From contig NW_003123905.1 of assembly GCF_000003605.2 (NCBI RefSeq), positions 596,054 through 613,334 on the forward strand: DNA of 17,281 bases, read 5' to 3'. Source of the stretch: Saccoglossus kowalevskii. Its lineage: Eukaryota; Hemichordata; Enteropneusta; Harrimaniidae. Below are positions 9,402 through 17,281 of the stretch, in pieces. Under the pieces are notes generated by a model. It saw only the letters and a program-made list of their open reading frames with translations, made no database searches and was not told the origin of the DNA. The position numbers and the translations under genes are program-made. Numbering within the stretch: position 1 is the stretch's first letter; each line of letters begins with the position of its first letter.

Positions 9402-12400
9402 GTATGAACTCACACACCCCTCTATTGAAATGGACTAGCCCACCCTAGGAGATTGATCTTTTGGTGTGTCAGCATGGCATGTCTCAGGAGTATATATTAG
9501 TCATACTAACTCATCTTGCTATTGTCTTATTCCAAGGTTACCTCATAACAGTAAACACTGTTTAGTTTGATCATTCAGTAAACGTACATTGTACAGAGAA
9601 CAGCAACATGTATGGTTCACTGTGGAATAGTTGGGTGAAAATGTCAAACTTGAGATATGAAACATTAATTCCTTCCATAACATGCTATTTCGCTATTATC
9701 TACAATATTTACTTATATTTAATTCAATGAGATAAATAATTATACTGAAACACATATTAAATTGAGACAAGTCTATACTCCAAATGTCTTTTGTTGTATA
9801 TATATTGTATATTTAGACTTTTTCATAAATTTATAAAAACTAGAAAGAGAATATCCATTGGGGATAATTTCAGCAAAACTGTGGTTAATTTTGCATATTG
9901 ATAAAAACCCAGGAAATAATTAAGTTTTGAATAGAGAAAATGTGTATTCACTGTGTTTTTATTTTAACGCATTTATATATCTGATGTATAAGCGAAAAAT
10001 AAAACCTAGTTAAAAATTAAGTCTTGTACAGTTAACCAAACAATTTGTTTGAGTTTAGACAGGTTTCATGGTCACCTGTCAACCTTTGTTTTGCATGGTA
10101 GCTTGTATTTTTCATTAAGTTTTCAGTTTTTTACCACTAGAGGGTGTACTTTAATTTTTACGTGGCAGCCTGAAATGTTTACAGTGTTTCTCATTTTAAC
10201 CACTAGAGGGCGCACTATTATAAGGTTAAACCTATCAACATTTTGTATCCTCGGGGGGCGGAGCTACGTCACGGACGTTCTACGTTGCTAAGACGCGCAC
10301 CACTGTACCACGTATTTCTATGGGCTTTGTGCGCGCTGCTGTGGAACGCCGGTGGAACCGGTGAAAATTCGAGAAAACAACACAAACTCAACTTTGAAGT
10401 AATCCTGAACAACCAAATTTATATATGTTACACACGTAAGGCTAATCTTGTTGCACTGTTCAGAGGAGTCTCAACAATCATCCCAAAGTACCGTTTTCTG
10501 CGAGTTTTGGGCCTTTGTTTTCACCGTCGCGGGTTGCCAGGCGGTGAAAATGCCCGGATGTCCGCCCGAGGATAGTTGCCTGAAATGTTTATTGTTTCTA
10601 GTCGAAGCAACTAGAGAGTGCAATAATAGCAGTTTGAACCCGTCAACTTTTTTTTATGGTAATCTGAAATGCTGGTGTTTCTAATTGTTCCATTAGAGGG
10701 TTCATTATTACCGGTATATAAGCTTGAAGTTGAAAAGTTTTTTCTATGAAGTCATTACTCTTTCATTGAAAAATAATGTAGTGAAAATAAGTCTTCCACA
10801 GTAATGTGGAGGATAGATAAGTAATTATAATTATCCACAAGTGAAAATAAGTCTTCAACAGTAATGTGGAGGATAGATAAGTGATTATAATTATCCACAA
10901 GTGATAATAAGTCTTCTACAGTAACGTGGAGGATAGATGAGTGATTATAATTATCCACAAGTGAAAATAAGTCTTCTACAGTAATGTGGAGGATAGATGA
11001 GTGATTATAATTGTTCACAAGTGAAAATAAGTCTTCTACAGTAATGTTGAGGATAGATGAGTAATTATAATTGTCCACAAGTGAAAATAAGTCTTCTACA
11101 GTAATGTTGAGGATAGATGAGTGATTATAGTTATCCACAAGTGAAAATAAGTCTTCTACAGTAACGTGGAGGATAGATGAGTGATTATAATTATCCACAA
11201 GTGAAAATAAGTCTTCTACAGTAACGTGGAGGATAGATAAGTGATTATAATTGTCCACAAGAGAAAATAAGTCTTCTACAGTAATGTTGAGGATAGATGA
11301 GTGATTATAATTATCCACAAGTGAAAATAAGTCTTCTACAGTAACGTGGAGGATAGATGAGTGATTATAATTATCCACAAGTGAAAATAAGTCTTCTACA
11401 GTAATGTGGAGGATAGATGAGTGATTATAATTATCCACAAGTGAAAATAAGTCTTCTACAGTAAAGTGGAGGATAGATGAGTGATTATAATTATCCGCAA
11501 GTGAAAATAAGTCTTCTACAGTAACGTGGAGGATAGATAAGTGATTATAATTGTCCACAAGAGAAAATAAGTCTTCTACAGTAATGTTGAGGATAGATGA
11601 GTGATTATAATTATCCACAAGTGAAAATAAGTCTTCTACAGTAATGTGGAGAATAGATGAGTAATTATAATTGTTCACAAGTGAAAATAAGTCTTCGACA
11701 GTAATGTTGAGGATAGATGAGTAATTATAATTGTTCGCAAGTGAAAATAAGTCTTCTACAGTAATGTGGAGGATAGATGAGTGATTATAATTATCCACAA
11801 GTGAAAATAAGTCTTCTACAGTAATGTGGAGGATAGATGAGTGATTATAATTATCCACAAGTGAAAATAAGTCTTGTACAGTAATGTTGAGGATAGATGA
11901 GTGATTATAATTATCCACAAGTGAAAATAAGTCTTCTACAGTAATGTGGGGAATAGATAGTGATTATAATTATCCACAAGTGAAAATAAGTCTTCTACAG
12001 TAATGTTGAGGATAGATGAGTTATTATACTTATCCACAAGTGAAAATAAGTTTTCTACAGTAATGTGGGGAATAGATAGTGATTATAATTATCCACAAGT
12101 GAAAATAAGTCTTCTACAGTAATGTTGAGGATAGATGAGTTATTATACTTATCCACAAGTGAAAATAAGTCTTCTACAGTAATGTTGAGGATAGATGAGT
12201 TATTATACTTATCCACAAGTGAAAATAAGTCTTCTATAGAAATGTGGATGATAGATGAGTAGGTATAATTACCAGCAAGTGCTTTTCTGATGCGCTTGTT
12301 TGTAGTTTATAGGAGCGCAGTCGTGAAAATATTAAAAAAGTGGTTTGAAAGTAATTTGACTTTCTTTTTTTTTCAGCCAAGGAAGCAACTGTGAAGAGAA

Positions 12401-15400
12401 TGGAAAGCATAATAAAACAACAATTTAATATTGAGATGAAAAACAAGGAGAAAGAGATTGATTTAATTGATCAGGTATGAATCCTGGGGGAGAAAAAAAT
12501 AACTTTCATTTCAGTGTTTAAATATGATAACAATTCTTAGTATGTTAAATACAAATTATGTGACTTTTGAACGTTTTTGAACGCTTGTAGTTGTATGTTG
12601 CATCATGAGAATCAAGCAATGGCTTCTCCTTCTGTCTGTAAATTTAATGTATACTCCCAAAACAACAAGTTTCCTGTTTTTTAAAACTTAATATTTACAC
12701 GCTTACAGCCGATTGGGCAAAGACCAAAGTGTTTTGCAATGTTGCAAGTCATCTTGCTAACTGACTGTTCGAATAATTCTCAGAACGGCTGTAAGAAAGT
12801 GAACACATAACCAATTTCCTGTTAAATATTGATGTTTTTTTGTTGTTCATAGTCCAAAATCAAGGACCTACTGTTTCACCCCAAGGCATCTGTTCGCACC
12901 AGTATCTCCAATATGAGATATGCATAAACCGATTACATTAATACTTCATGCACATATTATATAATACATACATGTATGCACATGCATTTGTTTCTTGATC
13001 CAATTCAGGATGGCCGAATGGTGGCCATTTTAAAGTAATCATCACAATCAGACATTTTTAATATTAAGGAATAGGATCTCGGTTCCAGGGCCGTATCTCT
13101 GACATGCTTTGACCAATCACATTAAAACTTTACACATATATCACACATCATATCATACATATGCACATGCATTTGTTTCAAATTTTTCCCCGATCAGATT
13201 AAAAAAGGCCAACTGGTGGCCATTTTTTTTTTCAAATTTTTCTGTTCTTGGACTGTATCTCTAACATACCTACACGAATAAACTGGCTGTCATATGAGTG
13301 TCCATCATAATAGATTTTAAACACATAAATTTTTCATATATTCTGACATATGTATTACCAGCAAAAATTGTAACACCACTCTACAATCATTCATCATAGT
13401 AACCACAATAACTTCAATTGATACATTTAAAATAGGTCATTGATTTCTTCTGCAATTGCATAAGTTTCACACTTTTTTTTTTGAAATTGTTACTACCTTA
13501 TACTAAAATATGTTTGGATATTTAGATTACTAACAAATTCCCACTTTTGGTAAGGTTAGACTTAAAATACTTTAATTCTCAACAACGATGAAAGGACCAG
13601 TTACTGCGACAAAGCCTTACTTCGATACAAAACCCACTTACGGCGAAAGCTACTTATGGCGAAAGCCACTTCCCACAAAGCTACAAGTTGGTATTAAAAA
13701 AAATATTATAAAAGGTCACTGTATCATTGTCAAAAACTTGCTTTTTATGATTTCCAGTGTGATTTTTTTTACTGGATCCAATTATAGCAAAAACACACAC
13801 AAAACTGATTACAACAGTATTGTTTCCTCACTTTCAATTGCATGAATTTGTTTGTTACTTTCAGCGGATCCATCAAGTCCGTTCGATGCTGGATCGTCTC
13901 AGAGCGTGTGTTGTAGCAACATATTATGGGATGGCAGGACAGAATTCAAATGGAGAGGTACTGAAAAATAACATACGTAGTGATAATCTGATAACTGCCA
14001 TGGTTATTATATTTGGGGATGCAGGAAGTGATTTGCTCTGAAATAAAATTAATTAAAAAATTTCGAAATATATGACCCACTCAAATCAATGATTTTTTTT
14101 CCCAAAATTTTATTTCCAGCCAATTTGCTTCCCAGCTCTTTTTGCGATATCCTAATAAGTGTATCTATCAGCAGATTGATCCTGTCAGTGAAAAAAACGG
14201 TCTCCATCCAACTGTCCAGAAAGTTATTGAAAAATCATCATCAACTGTTGCCTTGGAAACTAGCACTGAGGATGGAGAGAGTCGTGAGATTGAGAAAGAG
14301 CATGATGAAATGGAGATTGATGACATCAAACCAACTGGAGCAAAAGGACCAAGAAACATTGGACAGGTAAAGATTGTGCATTCATAAGTCTCACAGGTGA
14401 CATTAAAGCGCGGTGATCGTTGCGCAGCGCGTGTTCGAATTTCATGTAAACAAACAATGTATTTTACATGCGTTGTATACGTTGCTATGAGTCCCATATC
14501 GAACAGGACGCGGCACGACGACCACCGCCCTTTAATACATGCAGCAGGTCAGTTTCATCAAATAATCATACTCCTTAACCCTTTTAGCACCGAGGTCAAC
14601 TTTTGCTTCCTCTCAAATGTTAAACTACATAATTTTTCAAAATTTTGATCAAACATGTAGCCAGTAGAAAATTATGTCCATTTGATACAAAATAATAAAA
14701 ATAAATATAGAAAAATTCATAAAAACTGACATTGCATCAAAATTTTGTCTGAAAAAATTATGACGCTCAATAGCTTAATAGAGACATCTCAAAGTACCGG
14801 GTACTATAGGGTTATTTATTTGCACAATAAATTGTATTGAATTGAGATACCAGCAAAAGTATACTTTTTCAATATTTCCTTTTATTTTTTTTTTACATAC
14901 ATTGTATTGAACATCTCAAAGCAAAGAAACATATAACACACTGAATAACTTTAATGAAGTTTGAATAAATTACCTTTTAATAAATTAAATGTAAATTATT
15001 TTACCATACCACTACTAGTACTTTATAGCAACATGTATATAAATCATGCTACTACAAATAGACCAGTAGAAAATACTGAAAAATGAGCTGTTTTTTTCAT
15101 TGTGTTTCATTTTTCCCAAGAAAACACAGCTGACATTTTCACCTTGTAGTTGTGTGTTCAACAAAATTCAAAAACTTTCTCATGTCTGCCATCATAACTT
15201 GCGTTTGAACCAAATTTGAGCAAAATCGTCCCAGGCATGTCTGAGAAATGACATTAATGCTTAGACAGATGCACAAGACATATAGATGCATGGAACCTAA
15301 ATTATACCCTTTTTTCATTCCTGTGTAATTCAGAGAAAATACTATACAATCACATATAAGTCATTCCATAATGCCTCAGGTACATCAACAATTATACTCA

Positions 15401-16485
15401 GAAATAACTAACTCACTGCAGTAAAACTGATGAGATTCCAGCAAACACTACATCACCTAGATTTCATTGTTACACTATTATTTCTTTGTTTTCAGGATAC
15501 ATTTGGTGTACCATCACCACTACCAAGGAGTAAAACTGATGAGATTCCGACAAACACTGAATCATCCAGATTTCATGTCAAGAAAAGAATTGTGGTTGGT
15601 AATATTTCAAAGTAAGTATAAGTAAAATCTTGTTCAGGTAATTAGGTACTCTACAGGTTTTCCTAGGTTTACAATTGTAAATCTCACGGTTGTGGGTGGA
15701 AAGTTGTTAACCTCACAAAGCTGAAAGCGGAGCTGGGTTTATAACTTTCTATCGACAGCCACAAGGTTCAGAATTGTGGATCTAAGAGAACTTGCACAAT
15801 AATTAACTCACACCCGGAAAAACATTAAAATTGAAAATTTTGCATTCAGTTGTATTGCCCCAGGCACTGCTGTTTTGGGGGGCTGCTGATATGTCTGTGC
15901 AGTATACTTAAAATTAATTGTATCCCTAATGAATTCATCTCGAGTTGTGGAAGAATTGTGGAAATTGAATGTGTTACTGTGACATGCACACGACATTGCC
16001 TTCTGCAATACACTGAATATGACAATTATAAATGTTAAATTACTTCCTAAAAATAAGATCTGTGACACATGATAATGACACACAAAATGTATAATGACTA
16101 AAAGTCAGGCGAAATCACTTAAAAACATAGTTTTCTTTCCAATAAGATAGTCAAACAATGAAAGCAAGCATGGTAAACTAGTTATTTAATGAATATTGCC
16201 ATTTCCCCATGGGTAAATCAGGTAAATTCAGGAGGAAGAGACCCAGATGGAGGTCGACATACGAATATGTCACCAGGTAAATACAGGAATATGTCTACCT
16301 GTAAAAGTGTGTGAATCTGATTGGCTGTCGTGGTCTTGAGGAATAACTAATGTTTATGATGTCACCACTGTTTTACATAATTCAATATGTTGTTCCTTGC
16401 CACCAGGTATATACCACCAGATAAACGAGAAGAAAATGATCCTTCTACACATAAATGGATGGCATATGTGCGTGGACCTTTGGAG
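9311..16485 (+). CDS. YEATS2: YEATS2-like protein, 5' part of a split gene (six coding exons, open at right edge)
   Basis: Exons 9311-9401, 12377-12474, 13865-13957, 14136-14366, 15496-15611 and 16407-16485 join to 708 nt (236 codons) without a stop, and every intron is GT-AG. Seen in the product: a charged N-terminus with DPDY near residue 11; a helical, likely coiled-coil segment at about 31-86 containing EMKNKE and DRLRAC; an acidic linker at about 140-160; and the start of a YEATS domain from about 197 with [20 protein letters not shown] and THKWM. These blocks match vertebrate YEATS2 in the same order, from memory of the family. Known of the family: YEATS2 is a nuclear scaffold of the ATAC acetyltransferase complex, and its YEATS domain binds acylated histone H3. 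The aromatic acyl-lysine cage and the C-terminal histone fold are not in the window, so reader activity cannot be judged here. Confidence 0.93.
10070..10732 (+). repeat. Four-copy ~80-bp repeat carrying CTCF-like motifs, split by an insertion
   Basis: Units lie at about 10070-10160, 10161-10245, 10575-10655 and 10656-10732. They share GCCTGAAATGTTTA, GTGTTTCT and a CCACTAGAGGG-type core at 10134, 10200, 10608 and 10690. The second core, CCACTAGAGGGCGC at 10200-10213, matches all 14 positions of the CTCF consensus CCASYAGRKGGCRS. The others carry two or more changes. The array lies in YEATS2 intron 1 (counting coding introns). Confidence 0.65.
10246..10574. mobile_element. GC-rich non-autonomous element with short terminal inverted repeats
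   Basis: The 329-bp insert is bounded by TATCCTCGG at 10246 and CCGAGGATA at 10574. The arms extend to GCGGA/TCCGC if a 3-base indel is allowed. It lies exactly between two units of the flanking 80-bp repeat and is much richer in CpG than its surroundings. A TA duplication would suit a Tc1/mariner-type insertion. Inside are TACGTCAC (CRE-like) and a hairpin with arms TTCACCG/CGGTGAA. The open frame across it resembles no known protein. Confidence 0.55.
10755..11918 (-). other. Antisense open frame through the 60-bp array (387 codons), doubtful as a gene
   Basis: The frame translates as repeats of a 20-residue unit ([20 protein letters not shown]). It arises because the unit length is a multiple of 3 and one of six frames lacks a stop. 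The two 59-bp units break the same frame to the right of the open frame, so openness is not kept across the whole array. No promoter, signal peptide or non-repeat domain is visible, and the C-terminal tail after the repeats is only a few residues. I regard it as probably not translated. Confidence 0.15.
10781..12281. repeat. 60-bp tandem array, about 25 copies, in YEATS2 intron 1
   Basis: The units contain GTGAAAATAAGTCTTCTACA, GTAATGTGGAGGATAGATGA and GTGATTATAATTATCCACAA in order. Most are exactly 60 bp and two are 59 bp (11941-11999 and 12060-12118). Variant patterns recur: a two-unit block at 11221 recurs 300 bp later at 11521, and a 119-bp pair at 11941 repeats at 12060. The right edge decays at 12239-12281, about 95 bp before exon 2. 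One - strand frame is open across about 19 units. Confidence 0.97.
12377..12474 (+). CDS. YEATS2: YEATS2 coding exon 2 (residues 31-63)
   Basis: The acceptor is a long T tract ending TTTCAG at 12376. The first two bases complete an Ala codon begun in exon 1, and the exon ends in phase 0 at a GTATGA donor. It encodes a charged helix with [17 protein letters not shown] and EIDLIDQ. This is one of the best conserved N-terminal blocks of YEATS2 and probably a coiled coil. A 1.5-kb tandem array ends about 95 bp upstream of this exon, inside the preceding intron. Confidence 0.92.
12890..13300 (+). repeat. Diverged interspersed repeat, two to three tandem copies in YEATS2 intron 2
   Basis: Copies start at GTATCTC near 12902, 13094 and 13255. 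The first two share ATTACATTAATACTT/ATCACATTAAAACTT, ATGCACATGCATTTGTTTC, and a GGCCGAATGGTGGCCATTTT-like end. A further diverged copy lies near 17075-17185 (TGTATCGGACATGTCTC, ATCTGATTCAAGATGG). The family is probably an old dispersed repeat of this genome. Confidence 0.6.
13636..13667. repeat. 16-bp direct repeat x2
   Basis: CTTACGGCGAAAGCTA is followed directly by CTTATGGCGAAAGCCA. It is a small intronic duplication with no evident role. Confidence 0.7.
13865..13957 (+). CDS. YEATS2: YEATS2 coding exon 3 (residues 64-94)
   Basis: The acceptor TACTTTCAG ends at 13864 and the donor GTACTG begins at 13958. The exon is 93 nt and phase 0 at both ends, so skipping it would keep the frame. It encodes [15 protein letters not shown] followed by a [10 protein letters not shown] segment. 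This continues the exon 2 helix and matches the vertebrate R-x-MMDKLRAC-IVA-YY block, from memory. The strong conservation of this block argues against skipping being tolerated. Confidence 0.92.
14118..14135 (+). other. Tandem splice acceptors before YEATS2 exon 4
   Basis: Two pyrimidine-supported AGs lie 16 nt apart, TTTCCAG ending at 14119 and CTTCCCAG ending at 14135. Only the second keeps the frame. Use of the first would add 16 nt and give a stop within 12 codons. Confidence 0.7.
14136..14366 (+). CDS. YEATS2: YEATS2 coding exon 4 (residues 95-171, acidic linker)
   Basis: The 231-nt exon is phase 0 at both ends, with acceptor CTTCCCAG ending at 14135 and donor GTAAAG at 14367. It encodes a variable linker: [12 protein letters not shown] corresponds to the HPAIKKFLE-like segment of vertebrate YEATS2, followed by an acidic stretch ([16 protein letters not shown]) and a GPRNIGQ end. 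The linker is expected to be disordered. The start was chosen because it alone gives an open frame: a second AG at 14118-14119 would shift the frame and give a stop after 11 codons. The first residues (LFLRYPN) are poorly conserved, so the 5' boundary is less certain than the rest. Confidence 0.85.
14403..14535 (+). mobile_element. MITE copy 3 (intact TTAA on both sides, intron 4 of YEATS2)
   Basis: This is the longest copy and has TTAA at both ends. Its terminal repeats are slightly diverged (AAGCGCGGTGATCGTTGCGC and CGACGACCACCGCCCTT). Internally CATGTAAA and TTTTACATG form a nested hairpin. It sits only 36 bp downstream of the exon 4 donor. Confidence 0.8.
14536..15419. other. AT-rich intron 4 sequence
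   Basis: No gene is seen. There is a 13-bp palindrome AGTACCGGGTACT near 14796. The phrases CATCTCAAAG and TTGTATTGAA each occur twice (about 14784-14845 and 14902-14922), suggesting an old small duplication. Confidence 0.4.
15420..15467 (+). pseudogene. Relic duplicate of part of YEATS2 exon 5
   Basis: The first 20 bases, AGTAAAACTGATGAGATTCC, are identical to exon 5 bases 15529-15548. The next 28 differ at about six positions and end at AGATTTCAT. In the exon's native frame the copy reads [16 protein letters not shown] against [16 protein letters not shown] in the exon. It lacks a donor and is offset by 109 bp, so it is out of frame with exon 5. A weak match continues left to CAGGTACAT near 15377, possibly the old acceptor. 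Confidence 0.8.
15496..15611 (+). CDS. YEATS2: YEATS2 coding exon 5 (residues 172-209 plus two bases of 210, YEATS domain start)
   Basis: The acceptor TTGTTTTCAG ends at 15495 and the donor GTAAGT starts at 15612. The exon encodes a Ser/Pro-rich lead ([18 protein letters not shown]) and then [15 protein letters not shown], the first strand of the YEATS domain. It ends in phase 2, splitting the Lys-210 codon (AA/G) with exon 6. A degenerate copy of 48 bp of this exon lies in the intron about 109 bp upstream, so an annotator could mistake that copy for the exon. Confidence 0.92.
16407..16485 (+). CDS. YEATS2: YEATS2 coding exon 6 (residues 210-236, YEATS domain continued)
   Basis: The acceptor TGCCACCAG ends at 16406 and the donor GTAAGT starts at 16486. 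The leading G completes Lys-210. The exon then encodes [11 protein letters not shown] and [10 protein letters not shown], nearly identical to vertebrate YEATS2 in my recollection and diagnostic of YEATS2 against the AF9, ENL and GAS41 relatives. It ends in phase 0. No downstream exon encoding the next YEATS strand (a KVWFFLHPS-like sequence in vertebrates) is visible before the window ends. Confidence 0.93.
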
Positions 16486-16645
16486 GTAAGTAATTACAAA
16501 CAAAGTGGTTTGTTTAGGTTTTGTTTCCTCCAATTTTGTCTCTTATTGTCTTCAGCAAACAACATTTTAATTAAAATTTACCTCCTTGAAAACTGTACTT
16601 TGATAATTGAAAGATTAGTTTTAATTATGAGGGTAATAAATTTTT

Positions 16646-16655
16646 GGGGGGGGGG
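16646..16655 (+). repeat. G10 homopolymer followed by GG-rich sequence
   Basis: Ten Gs are followed by TCGGTGGTGG. It could form a G-quadruplex in the nascent transcript or DNA and is likely length-variable. It lies in the intron after YEATS2 exon 6. Confidence 0.6.
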
Positions 16656-17074
16656 TCGGTGGTGGTCTTGCGGTAGCCACAGCATTTTCTATTGGCTTGT
16701 GGGTACCCCAATGAAATTAGTCAGACTTCTTTATCACTTGAGTCGCATGCACATCAGATTTTAAAACAGCAAATAAATTCATTGAATTTGTATCTTAATT
16801 ATGTTCAGCTCTATTCTATCCGGTATCCACAAGTTTATTTTAATTTACTGTACTACATGCTGTGGATTTTGACCAGCTCTATGTAAACATGCAATAATTG
16901 CAATAATGACTAGAGCTTAGTCATGTATGAATAGATTTCATTCAAACTTTGAAACATACCTCGGTCAGAATGAGACCTTAATGCATGTTATTTTTAGTTC
17001 CTGTAAAAATGCAGGTAGAAAAACTTCCATGCCGTAGTCTGTCTGTCAGTTCATTCATTCATCTGGACTTGTGT

Positions 17075-17185
17075 ATCGGACATGTCTCAGTCGATCACAT
17101 TTAAATTTCACACACACAATCATATATCTTGGGATATAAAGCATGCCTATTCATTTCATGATCTGATTCAAGATGGTTGTATTTT
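17075..17185 (+). repeat. Further diverged copy of the intron 2 interspersed repeat
   Basis: It shares the order TATC..GACATG, CGATCACATTTAAATTT, ATGATCTGATTCAAGATGG with the copies at 12890-13300. It lies in the YEATS2 intron that runs off the right edge. Confidence 0.45.
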
Positions 17186-17281
17186 GTATGCAGTTCAAAA
17201 TTGTTAATTATTCATTTGCATACTTGTCATTTGCATAACTTCGTTTGTTTGTTTAATTTCTCCACTGCGCATGTTTCTTGT

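Noticed and set aside
10243-10684. Open frames of 78-110 codons
   Set aside because: They span the GC-rich insert and resemble no protein; openness follows from the local GC richness.
10781-12281. TTATCCACA recurs in most 60-bp units, identical to the bacterial DnaA box
   Set aside because: The window is animal nuclear DNA with split genes. The motif is part of a minisatellite unit and there is no bacterial replicon context.
12859-12908. Exon-like stretch after TTGTTGTTCATAG ([11 protein letters not shown]...)
   Set aside because: An exon here would have to end in a phase that breaks the well supported exon 2 to exon 3 junction, and its right part is the dispersed repeat.
14403-14535. GTGTTCGAATTTC as a tRNA B box, suggesting a SINE
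   Set aside because: There is no A box at the right spacing and no cloverleaf; the inverted ends and TTAA flanks fit a MITE better.

Overview
This window looks like nuclear DNA from an invertebrate animal. It is AT-rich overall, with GT-AG introns, minisatellites, a TG microsatellite, small inverted-repeat elements and one split gene with clear bilaterian protein homology. There is no bacterial or viral gene organisation. The species cannot be fixed from sequence alone. A marine invertebrate (lophotrochozoan or invertebrate deuterostome) fits the intron sizes and minisatellite load, but this is inference.

The one gene recognised with confidence is the 5' part of YEATS2, a scaffold and reader subunit of the ATAC histone acetyltransferase complex. 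It lies on the + strand. Six coding exons (9311-9401, 12377-12474, 13865-13957, 14136-14366, 15496-15611, 16407-16485) join in frame to 708 nt, or 236 codons. They cover the conserved N-terminal helical segment, an acidic linker and the first strands of the YEATS domain. The rest of the YEATS domain and the C-terminal histone-fold region lie beyond the right edge. The start codon sits 7 nt after a good splice acceptor, so a non-coding first exon is expected upstream. The best candidate is a CpG-containing stretch ending at a GTAAGT donor at 3341/3342, with a YY1-like ATGGCG element, a CCAAT box and an upstream NRF1 palindrome.

Region by region: 1-1310 is CpG-richer and holds a perfect TISU/YY1 element on the - strand (possible start of an unidentified leftward gene), a CCAAT plus TATA pair, and one MITE copy. 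1310-2540 is featureless AT-rich DNA. 2540-3560 is the promoter-like region. 3560-9300 would be the first intron and carries a TG microsatellite, a 30-bp array, a 22-bp array, a second MITE copy and degenerate repeats. Intron 9402-12376 holds four copies of an ~80-bp repeat carrying CTCF-like motifs, split by a GC-rich insertion, followed by a 1.5-kb array of a 60-bp unit. The intron after exon 4 holds a third MITE copy and a relic duplicate of part of exon 5.

I found no convincing novel molecular system. The most informative oddities are the relic exon fragment, the tandem splice acceptors before exon 4, the CTCF-motif repeat cluster, the TTAA-flanked MITE family and the antisense open frame through the 60-bp array.
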